DNA from: Ophiostoma sp. CBS 140.51 | Taxonomy: Eukaryota > Ascomycota > Sordariomycetes > Ophiostomatales > Ophiostomataceae | Length of the DNA stretch: 64,000 nucleotides | Direction: 5' to 3' | Assembly (NCBI GenBank): GCA_029298735.1 | Contig: JANSLP010000082.1 | Span: 1 to 64,000, forward strand | The notes under the pieces: generated by a model | Told to the model about the DNA's origin: nothing | Database searches by the model: none | The model's input: only the letters and a program-made list of their open reading frames with translations | Made by a program: the position numbers and the translations under genes | Shown here: in pieces, positions 33,720 to 46,189 of the stretch | How positions within the stretch are numbered: the first letter of the stretch is position 1 | How the letters are laid out: each line of letters starts with the position of its first letter

Positions 33720-36700
33720 ATGGAGCCCGAACACCCACGGCCCTCGCGGCCGCACCACCACCCACATCTTCTCAACCTCCTCCCTGTCACATCAGTCTCC
33801 TCGCCTTCCTCTCCACAGCCCGGCTACCGCACTGCCAGCGGCGTCACCCCCGCCTCTTCGCCAGGCGTCTTCAGCCCGCAACAACATTCCCACTCTTCAC
33901 CACACGTGCCCACCATGGCCTCCATGGCCTCCATGGCGTCTGCGACTTCTGCTTCGGTAGCACTCGCCGCAGCAGCTGGCACCTCCTCCGCCGCGGCGAC
34001 CGTCTCTCCCCTCCCCGACAGTACCCTCTCTACGCCACCCGGCGGCTTCTCACACGAGCACTCCTACGTGACATCACGGCAGCCCGTCCGAGAGTGAGTT
34101 CTTCGCAACTTGCTCATCTTCCCCCCCCTCTCTCTTCTTAGCACTCTACTAACTTCCACTCCAGAACACACATTGCCAATGTCGACCGGGACTTTACTAC
34201 GGGCCGTAAGACGATCAACGAGTACCAAGTCCTCGAAGAGATTGGCCGTGGCCAACACGGCAAGGTCAAGCTCGCACAGGACAACCGTGACTTCCGCATG
34301 GTCGCCATCAAGATTATTCCCCGCCTCTCCAAAACTCGCCGTCTCGGCAAAGTGTCTGCTGTCGACCCTCAGCAGAACACCAAACGCGAAATCGCCATTC
34401 TCAAGAAGATCCGCCACGAGAACATTGTCGCCCTCCTCGAGGTCATCGACGACCCGGAACTGCAAAAGATTTACATGGTTCTTGAGTACGTCGAGCGTGG
34501 CGAAATGACCTGGCGGAAAAAGGGTCTGCCCAACATTTGCTACTTTGAGCGCTACCGTTTCGAGCAGGGCGTGCACGGCAAAGAATTGGCGCCCGGTGAA
34601 TGCAACTGGCACGCCGTCCTCGAGCGGAAAGCCACCATCCGGGCCCTCAAGGAAGCACGCGCCAACGGCACCCCACCTCCCGTTAACGAGTGGACCACTA
34701 AGTACCACGTTACCGCCGACGATGAGGATGGCCAGCCGCCATGGTGGTACGTGCCCAGCATCGGGCTCGGCCCGGACGCTTCCCTTCTTGAGTCCCACCC
34801 CATCTCACGTGCCACGTCCCGCGCGCCGTCCCGTGTCGCTTCGTCTGCTTCCGTCGCCAGCGCACCCACTCCACACTCCTATTCTTCTGACGCTTCCCCG
34901 CTGTCCTACATGGCACAAGACGGCGGCGACCCTCACGACTTTATTCTAGGTGACGACGATGATGACGGTTTCGGCGGCGACGGTGGCTCCCAGACTCCTG
35001 GCCTCCTGCACCCGGGCAACGCCATGTCCAATGCTCTTGATGGCAGCATGTTTGGTGCCTACATGGACGATAACACCCGCCAGCGTCATCGCTCGCCCAG
35101 TATTGCTGACTCCATCATGTCCCATCTTTCGGGTCTCGACTTTAACTCTATGGTCCACGATCCCTACGCCGATGACTTCTCGTACGTGCCTTGCTTCAAC
35201 ATCCACCAGGCCCGCATCGCTTTCCGCGACACCGTTCTGGGTCTGGAGTACCTGCACTACCACGGCGTCGTCCACCGCGACATCAAGCCGGCCAACTTGC
35301 TGTGGTCTAAGGGCTTCCACGTCAAGATTTCCGACTTCGGTGTCTCCTACTTTGGCCGCCCCATCCGCGACGGCGAGCCTGACGTCACTGTTTCAGAAGC
35401 TGAGGCCCGCGACTTTGACGACGACCGCGAGCTTTCCAAGACTGTCGGTACCCCAGCCTTCTTTGCTCCCGAGCTGTGCTACACGGACATTGACAAAGAG
35501 CCACCACGTGTCTCGGAACAAATCGATGTCTGGTCTCTCGGTGTCACCCTCTACTGTCTCCTCTACGCCCGCATCCCCTTCCTCGCCGAAGACGAGTTCT
35601 CCATGTTCCGCAAAATCGCTACCGAAGAGGCTTTTATCCCCAAGAGCCGCCTCAAGCCGGTCGGCATCTACACCGACCCCACGGGCTCCTCCCTTTACAG
35701 CCGCACCAATGTCCACCCACAGTACCGCAGCGACGCCGAGCCAGAGTACGAGGAGATCAGCGACCCGCTTCTCGACCTGCTGCGCAAGATGCTCATCAAG
35801 AACCCCGAGAAGCGTATTCGCCTCAAGGACATCAAGCGTCACCCTTGGGTCACTGAGGATATCCCCAACATCCCTGCCTGGCTTAGCGAGACCGACCCGG
35901 CCCGCGACCAGGACCGTACTATCCACGTCGACGATGCCGAAATTGGCGACGCCGTTGTGCCCCTGAACTTCTTGCAGCGTGCCCGGTCTGCTGTCAAGCG
36001 CGCCGTCGACAAGGTCATGCACCCCCAGCGCGACGAGAGCGCTACTGCCTCGTCCACTCGCGTCCGCGCCGCCAGCTCTGCCGTCAGCAGTTCTCGTGCC
36101 GTGGCTGAACAGGCTGCTCCCGCTGCCAACACCTCGCAACCCATCAACATTCTTCCCGCCACCCTCCAACACCACAACAACACCGGCGGCAGCCACAGCA
36201 GCCACAACAGTCACGGCTTCGGTTCCGGCAGCCATGGCCACAGCCACAGCCATGGGCACATGCATTCGTACAGCCAGGGCCACCAGCCGACCTCGTCGAG
36301 CCCGCTGAGTTTCCACCACTACCACACTAGCAACAACCCGCGGGACGCCCGCCGCAAGAGCCTGCACAAGGCCGACTCGACCGACTACTTTGCGACCGTC
36401 ACCCAGCTGCCCACCGCTCCCGTTCCCACTGTCCCTGCCGAGCCGCATCACCCGCTGGCCCAGAGCCAGACCGCAAGCCCGTATGCATCGCCAGGCGAGA
36501 GAACCCCAAACTCCGAGTCGCAGCAGCAGCTGACGGATGCGTCAGCAGCAGCTTCGACAATAACAGCGCAACTCCAGCCCGTAATGCCCGCGCTGTCCAC
36601 CGTCAGCACCTCCACAACCGCCTACAACATCAACATCGACGGTTCTGGCGAAGTTAACCCGGCCACGCCGCCACCACGTCCCATGACCCGCCATGTCCAC

Positions 36701-38020
36701 TCCCGCTCCATCACCAATGCCATTCTGAGCCGGGCTTCCATCATGCGCGATGTCCAGACGATGCCTCCGACACCGGCAGCTGTGCCCGCGGGCGCCAACA
36801 CCACCCGCCGCACTCGCGAGGTCCGCTCGTCTTCGTCCGCTGACGCCAACTTCAACGCTCGTACACGCTCTGTCGACCGCGCCGGTATTGTCTTTGCCAA
36901 CCCGGACAAGCGTGCCAGTCCCGTTGTTGGTCTTAGCACTGCCAACATTCCCGGTAGCGTGCAACAGCCGAGTCTGCATCTGTCGACATCGACCGCCGGC
37001 TCCGACGAGACCGAGACGCAGACACAGGTGCAGGCACAGATTCAACCGCAGCCACTAATTGACCGCCCCGCCACGGCGCACCGCGTGCAAGACATCATTT
37101 CCAAAGACACCATAACCACCGTGGGCCGCAACAAGTCCAACAGCTTGTCGGCTCTGGCCAACACGACTCTGGACGCTCCCGTACTGCCCGTAACCAACGC
37201 CGATCCGGAGAGCATTCCTTGCCCACCATCGCCGAGACAAGCCAACGAGACGGTGGCGGCCGCACCTGTCCCTGCCACTGCTACCTCTTCCAGCTCCGTG
37301 TCTCTCGAAGAAGGCTACAATCAGACACCGCTCACGAGCCCCAGCGATGTGGCCCACCACTCGTTTGTTAACAGCGGCAGTGTCGGCAGCAGCACCGGCG
37401 GCAACAGTCACCAGGGCCACCGCAAGGGTAGCTCGAATGCCATGATGACCATGGCCTTCCAGTCCGACCCTTCGCTGCCCGCCCTGCTGAGCGGTGCCAG
37501 CTCCGTGTCCAACGACATGGAGGGTGACTTCCTTGGCAGCCCTGGTGTCGTCAGCAGTGGCCCAGCCGTCGACGTTTCCGACTCGCTGACCCCGCCTGCA
37601 CTGCTGGGCAAGGAGCCCGCCGCCTTCCCGCTCGTCGGCCTCAAGGACCAGCAAGGGTGGGGCAGTGGCGGTGCTATCCCTGTGGAGATTGACAACACAA
37701 GTGTAACGGCCGGCGCCGCTGCTACGGGCCGGTCCACCTCCACGTCGTCACGCACGCCGCTGGCTACGCCCGTCCGTGGCAACAGTCGCTGCTTTACGGA
37801 TGAGGACGACGACAGTGACTCAGATGGCGGCATCATCATGATGGCCAAGTCCAAGAAGAAGGTGCCCGCCTTTGCGAGTCCCGCCGTGGGTGCTAACCCA
37901 AGCTCTTCGGGCCGCACAACACACATGGCCCGCCGTCGGGACACGAGTACCAGCATCGGCAGCACCGACACGGCCAAGAAGGTCGGTCTGAGCACGGCTA
38001 CCACGGCTAGCGAGAATTAA
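33720..38020 (+). CDS. Ser/Thr protein kinase, CaMKK/Ssp1-Sak1-Elm1-like
   Basis: Two exons (33720-34093, 34165-38020) encode 1409 residues. The kinase domain starts near residue 147 with glycine loop GRGQHG (152-157) and catalytic Lys174 (VAIK), then KTKREIAILKKIRHENIV. After the hinge (LEYVERGE) a low-complexity insert of about 200 residues precedes the C-lobe: HRD at 495-497, DFG Asp515, APE at 559-561, and KNPEKRIRLKDIKRHPW near 670. The lysine loop, RRLGKV segment and insert are typical of fungal kinases that activate AMPK/Snf1 and calmodulin-dependent kinases. The last 700 residues are disordered, with His, Ser and Ala repeats. ATG 33720 has good context (CACCATGG); upstream frame extension relies on a non-ATG codon. 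Confidence 0.92.
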
Positions 38021-38766
38021 GCGGCTGCTGGCGACAACTTTCTTTTTTTTTTTGCAAGGCATTCACAAAGGGAAACTGAGAATTATTTTGAACGACATGA
38101 AACGGACTGGTATTATTTCTGGTAGGAGATAGGAGGAGAGCATTTTTATGGGGATTTTGACGAACTATGAGGGAAGATTACGACGAACGACGAGGAGGAA
38201 GACAAGACGCTGCTTCCATTATACCCGCAGAAACCGAAGGAGGTTCTTTTGCATTCGGGGGCATTTGTCACTTTCTATATTCGAGGAGGAAGACCGATCG
38301 ACAAAGACAGCGATCTACGTCTGTGTGTACGCATGTTTTTGTGTATGTTGGGACTTTTTTCCGGGAACGTGTGTTTATCATTTGCATTTTGTTGTTTGTT
38401 CACATTTGTTGTCACCAACAAACCTATTAATAGATCTTTTGCATTTTCATGTCTGTTTCGTTTACTGTTTTATATTTCCGTCGTGGCACGATGGAACAGC
38501 TTATAGCCTCTTCTCATTTTCATATCTTCTCGACTACTGAGGAGCGACCCAATTGTACAGATACAACAGCATTTTCCTCACATTTTTATTGTTTTCATCG
38601 ATGGCCATAATATGGACGGGCGGTTGTGGTCCACTGAAGCGTCTATATAGCACAAGGTCCCCTTCTCGGGGGAAGAACCACTCAATCTAATTGAACAAAT
38701 GATATCGCTTTGGTCGTGACAATCATGAACTCCGTTACAAAACATCCATCACAACATCCAACTTCC
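38021..38766. other. 3' flank of the kinase gene
   Basis: T-rich 3' region with no gene. It leads into the 5S rRNA gene. Confidence 0.4.
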
Positions 38767-38885
38767 ACGTACGGCCACAGATACTGGAGAACACGGGATC
38801 CCGTCCGCTCTCCCCTAGTTAAACCAGTGATCGGCGGATTAGTAGTTGGGTCGGTGACGACCAGCGAATACCCGCTGCTGTACGT
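38767..38885 (+). rRNA. 5S ribosomal RNA gene (dispersed copy)
   Basis: A 119-nt sequence with the fungal 5S rRNA layout. The 5' end ACGTACGGC pairs with the 3' end GCTGTACGT (nine pairs, one G-U). Internal landmarks follow in the right order and spacing: CCCGTCCGCTC, a TAGTTAAACCA-type stretch, then GGATTAGTAGTTGGGT and GGTGACGACCAGCGAATA. T runs (TTTT, then TTTTT) directly downstream serve as Pol III terminators. In Pezizomycotina 5S genes are scattered singly rather than sited in the rDNA repeat, which fits this isolated copy. A few positions differ from the usual consensus, so it could be a variant or a decaying copy. Confidence 0.9.
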
Positions 38886-41540
38886 TTTACTTTTTGTTCG
38901 AGATGGCTGTAAATTGTCCTTTTTTTACTCGAATAATGGATGCTTTCTTTTTGTCGTATTTGTGCTGACGCTCTGTAGACGAACAATAATGGCCATATGA
39001 TGTGACAACTAACAAGTGCTCGGATGTCTCAATCGTCTATGTGATAATTCGAAGCTATTTTCACGAAGCGAAGGATCACAAACAGTACCGTTTATATTGA
39101 CCCCCTGGTGGACTCTTCACGGCCACATTTATCAAGGGGCAAGCACGTACCATCTTATACACATGATACGTGGCACTCTACAGAGTACTCGTACGGAGTT
39201 TGTTATCAAGACATACATGGTCCGGGCCCCATATTTCTCCACATCGTTACTGTTATCTCCCCCGTGTATGGAGAAAGCATCCGCAATCTACGCTCGTTGA
39301 CTCGTTAGAGTGGCAACTTCTATTTGTTGAGATTGAGGCTCTTATCCCTCGTCTACGTTGGTGGAAATGAATTTGATTAAAGCAATACTTTTCAAGATGC
39401 GCTTATGCGCACTCATCACTTGCTGGAAGACGAATGGCACGCAAGACCGAGGAGCTAGCTTAAGCGTTGAAAGGTGCGTTTGATGATGGGGTAGATGAGA
39501 GAGGTTCACTGCTCATGTCACCAAAAACACCAAATAATGTGGCTGAACCAAGTCGGACTACGACTCCCTTGATAGTAGTATCTCACATAACCCTGTTACT
39601 TTCTCCAAATCCTACGTCTTGTCCGAGGCTACGGCTGGCATGGCCGGACAAGAGGAGCCGGCGACCCATGAAGTGCGGTTGTGTCTAATATGCAGCCTGC
39701 TTCTTGGATGCACCTCTAACAGGGTGAGACCACATGGCAAGGACGGGACGGCCGTCCAACCTTTTTCAGCCCAGTCCTCGATTCCATTCCGTTCTGGGCA
39801 AATTTTCAAAATTCGGAAAGCGAGCCCTTCACGCCCCTTTCCATCCTCTCCCCAGGATTATCAGAGTATGTGCGGAGGCATCCTTCTGCCAAGAAAAATA
39901 AGCACATTGAATATATCGGGGTAGAGAGATCCCGCCCGGTGCGGATGGAATCACAGTTAAACACAATATGTACATTGAATTGGCTGGAGTAGCTATTCCG
40001 ATGCTATGCCCTACATCAAGTGGATGTGTACCATGGCTTTCCGATTGATCTTGCCATGAATACACAATGCTCGTGCACACAAACAAATACCCACGGACGT
40101 GTGACTATGCCCACACAAACATGGAGAAGGTATCCTTGAGTTCTGGATTTCTCTCAATACAGAAACATTCTCGGGTGTCGTCGGCCATGTCCTCTGTTGT
40201 CCGCGAGGATATGATGTACGTTTAGACCGTGTAGGCTATGCCTATACTGTGCATGTATGTACTTTTTGGAGTAGTGCTTGTGCAGGTGTGCCAAGTTATT
40301 CCAGCTCGGAACGTTATAATATTCGAACGGGTCAACCTTTTCTGCAGTCCCATCATTACCATTTTACACGTATTTGGCTGGTCCATTTATGTCCCCGTCT
40401 CGACGCCCACCTATTATTCAACTTCCCCCACACACACTATATATTACCCCCTCATAAGCACCCTTTTAAATCCTAAAATTACATGTCTGGTCTGTCCCCA
40501 GGTCTACAGTCAAAAATTGTGTAAGTCCTGGCAAACGTGTTCCTGGGTGTGTGTATAAAGGAAAAGTGAACAACGGTCTTTCTTTATGAATTGTATTCAA
40601 TAGTACCAACAGTTCTTATGTCGGGGACCATGCACGTTTTTATATTCCCCGTGGACCCGACCCCCCGGTATCACGGCCATCCGCTTATGTAGCCATTTGT
40701 TTGAATTTGATGGCAACAAACAAAGTTTTGAAGTGTGCAAGAAGAATGATTAAAATGGTATTGACTCTTTTTTTTTAATTATGCACATAGAAGGCTTATG
40801 CTCGTCCTAGTCGCCTTCATACTATTTGATCTGCACGTGACCCATTGTAACTCGCTTTATATTTTCCAGTTGCACTAGATGCGTGATAGTATCAGGCCTT
40901 GGTTATTCACAGCATTATTTTATTCTATTGTCACTCACCAACATCTTTCTTTGTTTTACCAACAAAAGAGACACTCCAGTCTCGCTTAGACGCCCCTCAC
41001 ACACCGCTCCAGCTGTACCCCGTCTTTTGTTTGATTTTATTGATCGTATTTATTGTCAAAATTCAGCCTAACCCGTTTTGAATAATCGGGGTATCATCTC
41101 CTCCTTTTGCTCCTTCCCCCTCTCTTTCTTCTCGCTATGCTTTCTCTCTCTCCCTCCTCACTTTGGCTTCCTCTTACTCCGCGCCCTAGAAGCAGATTTT
41201 CTTCTTCGTTTTCCAAGAGTTTGTTGAAAGAACAGACGCAACCCAAGAAAACGTGGCGTCGTGCCTGCTGGACAAGACAGTTCGCCATTTTCTCGGTGCT
41301 CGAAATCCACGTACTCAAATTTGGAAGGAAAGACAACACTCTTTCTGGTATGAACGGTTCTCCAATCCCGGTACATAAGGGAACACGAAATCATGTATCC
41401 CACCCTCTTTCCTGGCGTTCCCCTCCCCATTCCGCCATCCCGCTGTCGCTGTCTGGTTTCCGAACCTGCCGGCGATCAAAGAAGGGAAGGGGCGAAATGT
41501 GGCAGGACCCATTCGGAGTAGTTGCTCGGAGTAATTATTG

Positions 41541-41576
41541 GACAAGGACGACAAGGACGACAAGGACGACAAGGAC
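41541..41576. repeat. 9-bp tandem repeat
   Basis: The unit GACAAGGAC is repeated four times in exact tandem. Confidence 0.95.
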
Positions 41577-42197
41577 AAAGAGGATGTCGTACAATTCTCG
41601 TTTGTCTCGTTTGTCGTCTACTATCAATAGTGGCCCAATCTGACCAACAGCAAGCGACGGAGTTGATTTCATTGTGACGATAAGATTACCCCAGAGATTT
41701 TTAGGTGCACTGCATAAAACATCGGAGAGTGACATGGCCCGTGTTGGCTCCGTTGGTCGTTCCCGGCCCTGTTCATTTTACTATCTGCAATTACACACAG
41801 GGGAGCGTATTGGTGATCTTTCTCGCGAAACTTGCGTGTTCGAGATCGACTTCCAAGACCTCTTGTCCTTCTCCAAAACCACGGCCGCACCGAGTGACTC
41901 CAAAAAGACAGCCCAGCCCCTTGTTCTGGAACCCAAGAAAAAAAGGCCAGAAAAAGCCACATGGCTTTTTGCCTCTCTTTCGCTCGGCCTACGCCATGTG
42001 CTCGTGTGGCCATGTGCCCCGATGGGAGGATGGCGGCGATGTGACCAAGCCATTGGAGTCGAGGCCATAGTCTGGTAGCCAAAGTCTACGTACCTCTTCG
42101 TAACTGATGGTCACCTTCAGTTTGACACATGCTGGGTTTGAAAAAGAGATGAGCATCAAGAGTCGCTGGAAACGCCAGCGGCACATGTCCACCAAGC

Positions 42198-42228
42198 CAC
42201 ACACACACACACACACACACGCACACAC
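42198..42228. repeat. CA dinucleotide microsatellite
   Basis: About 15 CA units with a single interrupting G at 42221. Confidence 0.95.
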
Positions 42229-42968
42229 CAAGCCTTTCAGCTCAAAATCTCCATTTGCATCCTGTCTCGTCTTCGTTTGTCAATTTCGCTGGTCTTTTTC
42301 CAGTTTCTTGTTGTCTAGCCGCTTGGCAGCCATATGCGACTTTTCGTTGTCCATTTTTCCACCCTATGTCTACCACGGGAGTCACATATCGGTGCCGATT
42401 GTCGTTTTGGTGAGGCAATGTGACTCTTCTTTGTTGCTTCAAACTCTTACAACGGAGGTGATTATAATTCAGCTCGGTGTCCTATATCCCGTCTTCACCA
42501 ACTCTCGGTCTCTGCCACACTTTTAGTCTTCCGGCTAGACGGCTGTAAATTCAGAGAATTCACACTCAAGAGACACCATTTTGACCTTCTACCGAACAAC
42601 AATTGCGTTTTCATGTCTTCTTTTGCCCTGTTTACTTTTGTGGCGGACAGCAATTTCACAAGAGAAAGTTGCGATGGGCCTGTTTTGCTGCCTCTTTTGG
42701 TGGTAGGCCGCTTGCTAACGAGTCAGGTATGCAGCGAGAGGTCCTCTGAGGTTTTGTTGCTTGGAAATCGTCTGTGTGCGAGTTGTCTGTGTGTTTTTGA
42801 GTCTTCGGTCTTGCTCGCGGAAGACCTTTTCCAGACGACGAAGAAGCGTGCAATATGATTGGCTGTGTGTGGCAGACCCACTCTAATCCAGGTATGATCA
42901 TTGGCGCCCACTTTCATCCACCAAGCCCTTTGGCGGAGAAGGTTCCGCTTTTTCTTTGGGGTATGTTT

Positions 42969-43010
<42 letters not shown>

Positions 43011-43020
43011 CTGTGTGTGT
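42969..43020. repeat. Compound TC/TG microsatellite
   Basis: A TC run passes directly into a TG run, then a C-interrupted second TG run. Total about 52 bp. Confidence 0.95.
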
Positions 43021-43866
43021 TCTACAGCCCCCTGTCTCCGCAAGTGTGGAGAAGAGAGTCGACCTGCTAATGACTCCGCGCCTGCCAAACTAGTTATCTC
43101 GTCGTACTCGCCAAATATTGTGCAAAGGCCAATTTGCGCTTGTCTGTTGGTTTCAGAGATGGAAGGGGCAAAAGAGTGATTGGGGGAGAACACAGTGAGG
43201 GCTGACTGACGGAAGGAGCGGACGACCTGCGCGGACGACAAACTTGGGGTACAACTTCCGAACATGCCCTTCGTGCATCTCCTTCCTGTACCTCGCTACT
43301 TGAATCCCGCGGCTAGTCGCTATGGAAAGAGATACATGAGCAGTGGCTCTTTCCTTCAAGGCTAATCCGCGGCCACTGTTATCCTCCGCGTCCCGGCTCC
43401 GAGGAGAAGAAAGCCGACATTTGAATGATGAAAGAAAACAGGGTTCGAGGCCGAACATCGGTTTAAATGTGCACGGCCGTGATGCCTGCATGCCCCATTC
43501 CCCCATACCCCAGAATGTGCGTCGCAGGAGGATGCAAGTGGGCACATTTTTGCGGTAATAAAAACAGATGATGTGGGTGAAGGGAAGAGGACTTTGCCAG
43601 GACATATTCTACTTTTTGGCCAAGACAATTCATCAACGGTCGTCCAACACACGGCAGGTGCTACTGGACAGCATCACTGTCTCGTCCATCGAATCTTGAA
43701 AATGTGGGCTAGATAGAGTAAAGCCGTAAAGTCAACAATAGACACAATAAGAAAGCAAAACTAATATAAACTCTATTGTTTTCTTTCAACAATAAAGATC
43801 ACCAAGAAAAGAACGGCCTGGAGCACCATGCCATGTGCGCAGTCAGGCCCCCTCAAAGCCAGGGAC

Positions 43867-43917
43867 CCCAAGCCCAAAGTACCCAAGCCCAAAGTACCCA
43901 AGCCCAAAGTACCCAAG
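43867..43917. repeat. 15-bp tandem repeat
   Basis: The unit CCCAAGCCCAAAGTA occurs three times exactly, plus a partial copy. Confidence 0.95.
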
Positions 43918-44829
43918 CGCCAATTTTTGCTGGCGTCGGACTTGCCCGCGAAATGTCTCTTCCAGTGCATTTTCCACACTCTGGCAGGTGCATCCAGGCC
44001 CCCTCAGGTCCGCGTGCCTGCCTTGTCAGACCGTTTCGCCACTGTCAAAAAACAACAGTCCAGGCAGGTCCAGGCCCAACCAACATCACTTTTGCTCTTT
44101 CCTCCTCCTGTCCTTATTTCTCCAGTACACGCTCGTTCTTTCCTTCTTTGGCACAATTTCGCCTTGCAAGGGAAGCTACGACGCATGCAAGGCATTGCTC
44201 AATGATCGATCGCCATATGTTTTAGGGGTTCTTTTGTGCTCAGATTAAAAACTGTGAATATTCTGAATTTTTCAAAAATTGGAGAAAGTAGGGGTTCTCC
44301 TTTGGGGGCATCTTGGGGGTGTAAACGGACGCCATGTGCCGGGTGGGAACCCCAAAGGAGGCGTTTGCCACGAGGCAGTAGGTGCAAAGAAAGGGAAAGA
44401 GTGAGTGTGCCAGGGAAAGGGGAGTGCAAAAAAAGGGGAATGCGCGCAGGAGTGCCGACCCTTAAAGTCCAAGAAGCTAAACAAGGAAAGAAAGAAAACA
44501 CGAGGGAAAGAAGGGGGAAAGAACACGAACGCAACTTCTTACCGGAGAACGAAGAGCGAGTCTTGTGTTTTTTTGCTCCCCCTTTTCCCATCTTATCCTT
44601 GTCCAATGCTGTCTTCGACAACAATGCCACGAGGTTGTTCAGGTACGGGTTTGACGATCATTGCAAAACAACGTTGGTGATGCGATTGACCAGAGAATCG
44701 CCAAAAATCGACAATTGTCGTCAAACCGTCCCGCTACTTCCCTAGACTCCCCATATTTTTCATCCTCACGAAAAATAAGACTGCGACACTACTGTTGCTT
44801 TTTTGTCCACCTTTTCCCCAGACTTCTCT

Positions 44830-44863
44830 CCAGACTGCCAGCTCCAGACTGTCAGCTCCAGAC
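44830..44863. repeat. 14-bp imperfect tandem repeat
   Basis: The unit CCAGACTGYCAGCT occurs twice and is followed by a partial CCAGAC. Confidence 0.8.
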
Positions 44864-46189
44864 CCGACTCCATCGTCCCCTCGACCGCCTCGTTCCGCAC
44901 TCCACAACCTCCCGCGTAGGCATTTCCGAGCAGCCAAATCGACATGAGCAAAACGCAGCACAGCATAGCACAACGCACACAGCAAATGCTTGCACAAAAC
45001 AGAGTGATATGAATATGGCACATCACATAAAATCAATTCACTCTTTTGTCCACTTTGCACAGCCAGCACGGTTTTTAGAGCCAATATTAAATCTACTGGC
45101 TCGCCCACAAGCCTCCCTCAACCCGTCTCTCAACTGGCCCTTTCTGAGCCTGTCCTGGTCTGGCCAAGTCTTGGCTTCATCCATGGTCAACAATGGCCTC
45201 GTTTTCCAGCTCCACTCACCCCCAGCCAGTTCGAGCCCCAGTTCGAGCCAGTCGAAGCCAGTTTGGTGAATCATTACGATCCCAGCCTAGCGAGCTGCTC
45301 TAGCCCAAACTAGCCCCTGGGAGTCGACACGGGTATTATCGACTGTGGGGCACGGCGCATGTTGTTCAGCGGGGGAGACGAAAGAATGAAGAAAAAGAAA
45401 AACGGCACACACACGAACAGAGAACACAAAACCACCCTCCGAGAGAAACCTGGTTAATCTCATCCTTGGGTCTCGGATCCGTGACGAGGCCGTGCAGGGA
45501 GCATGAGCTCGTGTCCCCCAGAGCAAACTAGCCTATTGGGGGGTCGATACAACGAAAGCATGAAGGGAAGAGAAAAAATAAAAATGAAAGAGAATCAAAA
45601 AGGAGGACAGCAACAAAACGCCCTCTGGCAATGGCCCAGACTCATCCGCCCAACGCCTCTGAGCCCCGTCTTTTGGAGAACAGCTGGTCACGCAGAGAAA
45701 AAGAAGCGCTCTTCGACCAGCCTGTTCTCTTCGTTTTCCCCCATACGAAGTAGTCACAGTCCCTCCCCCAGATCCAAGTCTCCCCAGCCTCCATCCCTCT
45801 AACCCCATACTCCATCCTCTACCCCATTCCCCGTCCCCATCCTTTGTTTGTTTCGCCTCCCCCAAACCTTGCCAACCTTAGACGGGACCCGCTCGGAGAA
45901 GCTTCCCCTTTCCTTTTTCTCGTCTGTTGGTTGGCTTTGCCTTTTACATCTTGTCCCTTATTTTTGTGTCTGTTGTTTGTCTCTCGCAGGGATACACGAA
46001 ATATAAGAACAAACAGGCCGCTCGTCTGTTTCAATGTGATAATCTTGTCTCTTTTTTTCTTCAGTCGTTCTTATCTCTTCATCCCCTCCCCCCCTTTTCT
46101 CTTCATCCTTTTTTATTCATCTCCCTTTGTCAACTTCACACTCTTTTTTCCTTTCCTTTCCCCTCCCCAACACCCCCTCTGCCCTCACA

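Larger units (their letters stand above)
38886..46189. other. 7.3 kb gene-poor region between 5S rRNA and MFS gene
   Basis: No credible coding gene. The left part (to about 41.1 kb) is AT-richer. The right part is pyrimidine-rich towards the MFS ATG. It holds several microsatellites and short tandem arrays listed separately. Frames up to about 200 codons here (for example 44661-45269) show no domain. Confidence 0.5.

Noticed and set aside
35393..36451. 352-codon minus-strand open frame
   Set aside because: It is antisense to the kinase C-lobe and tail. No domain.
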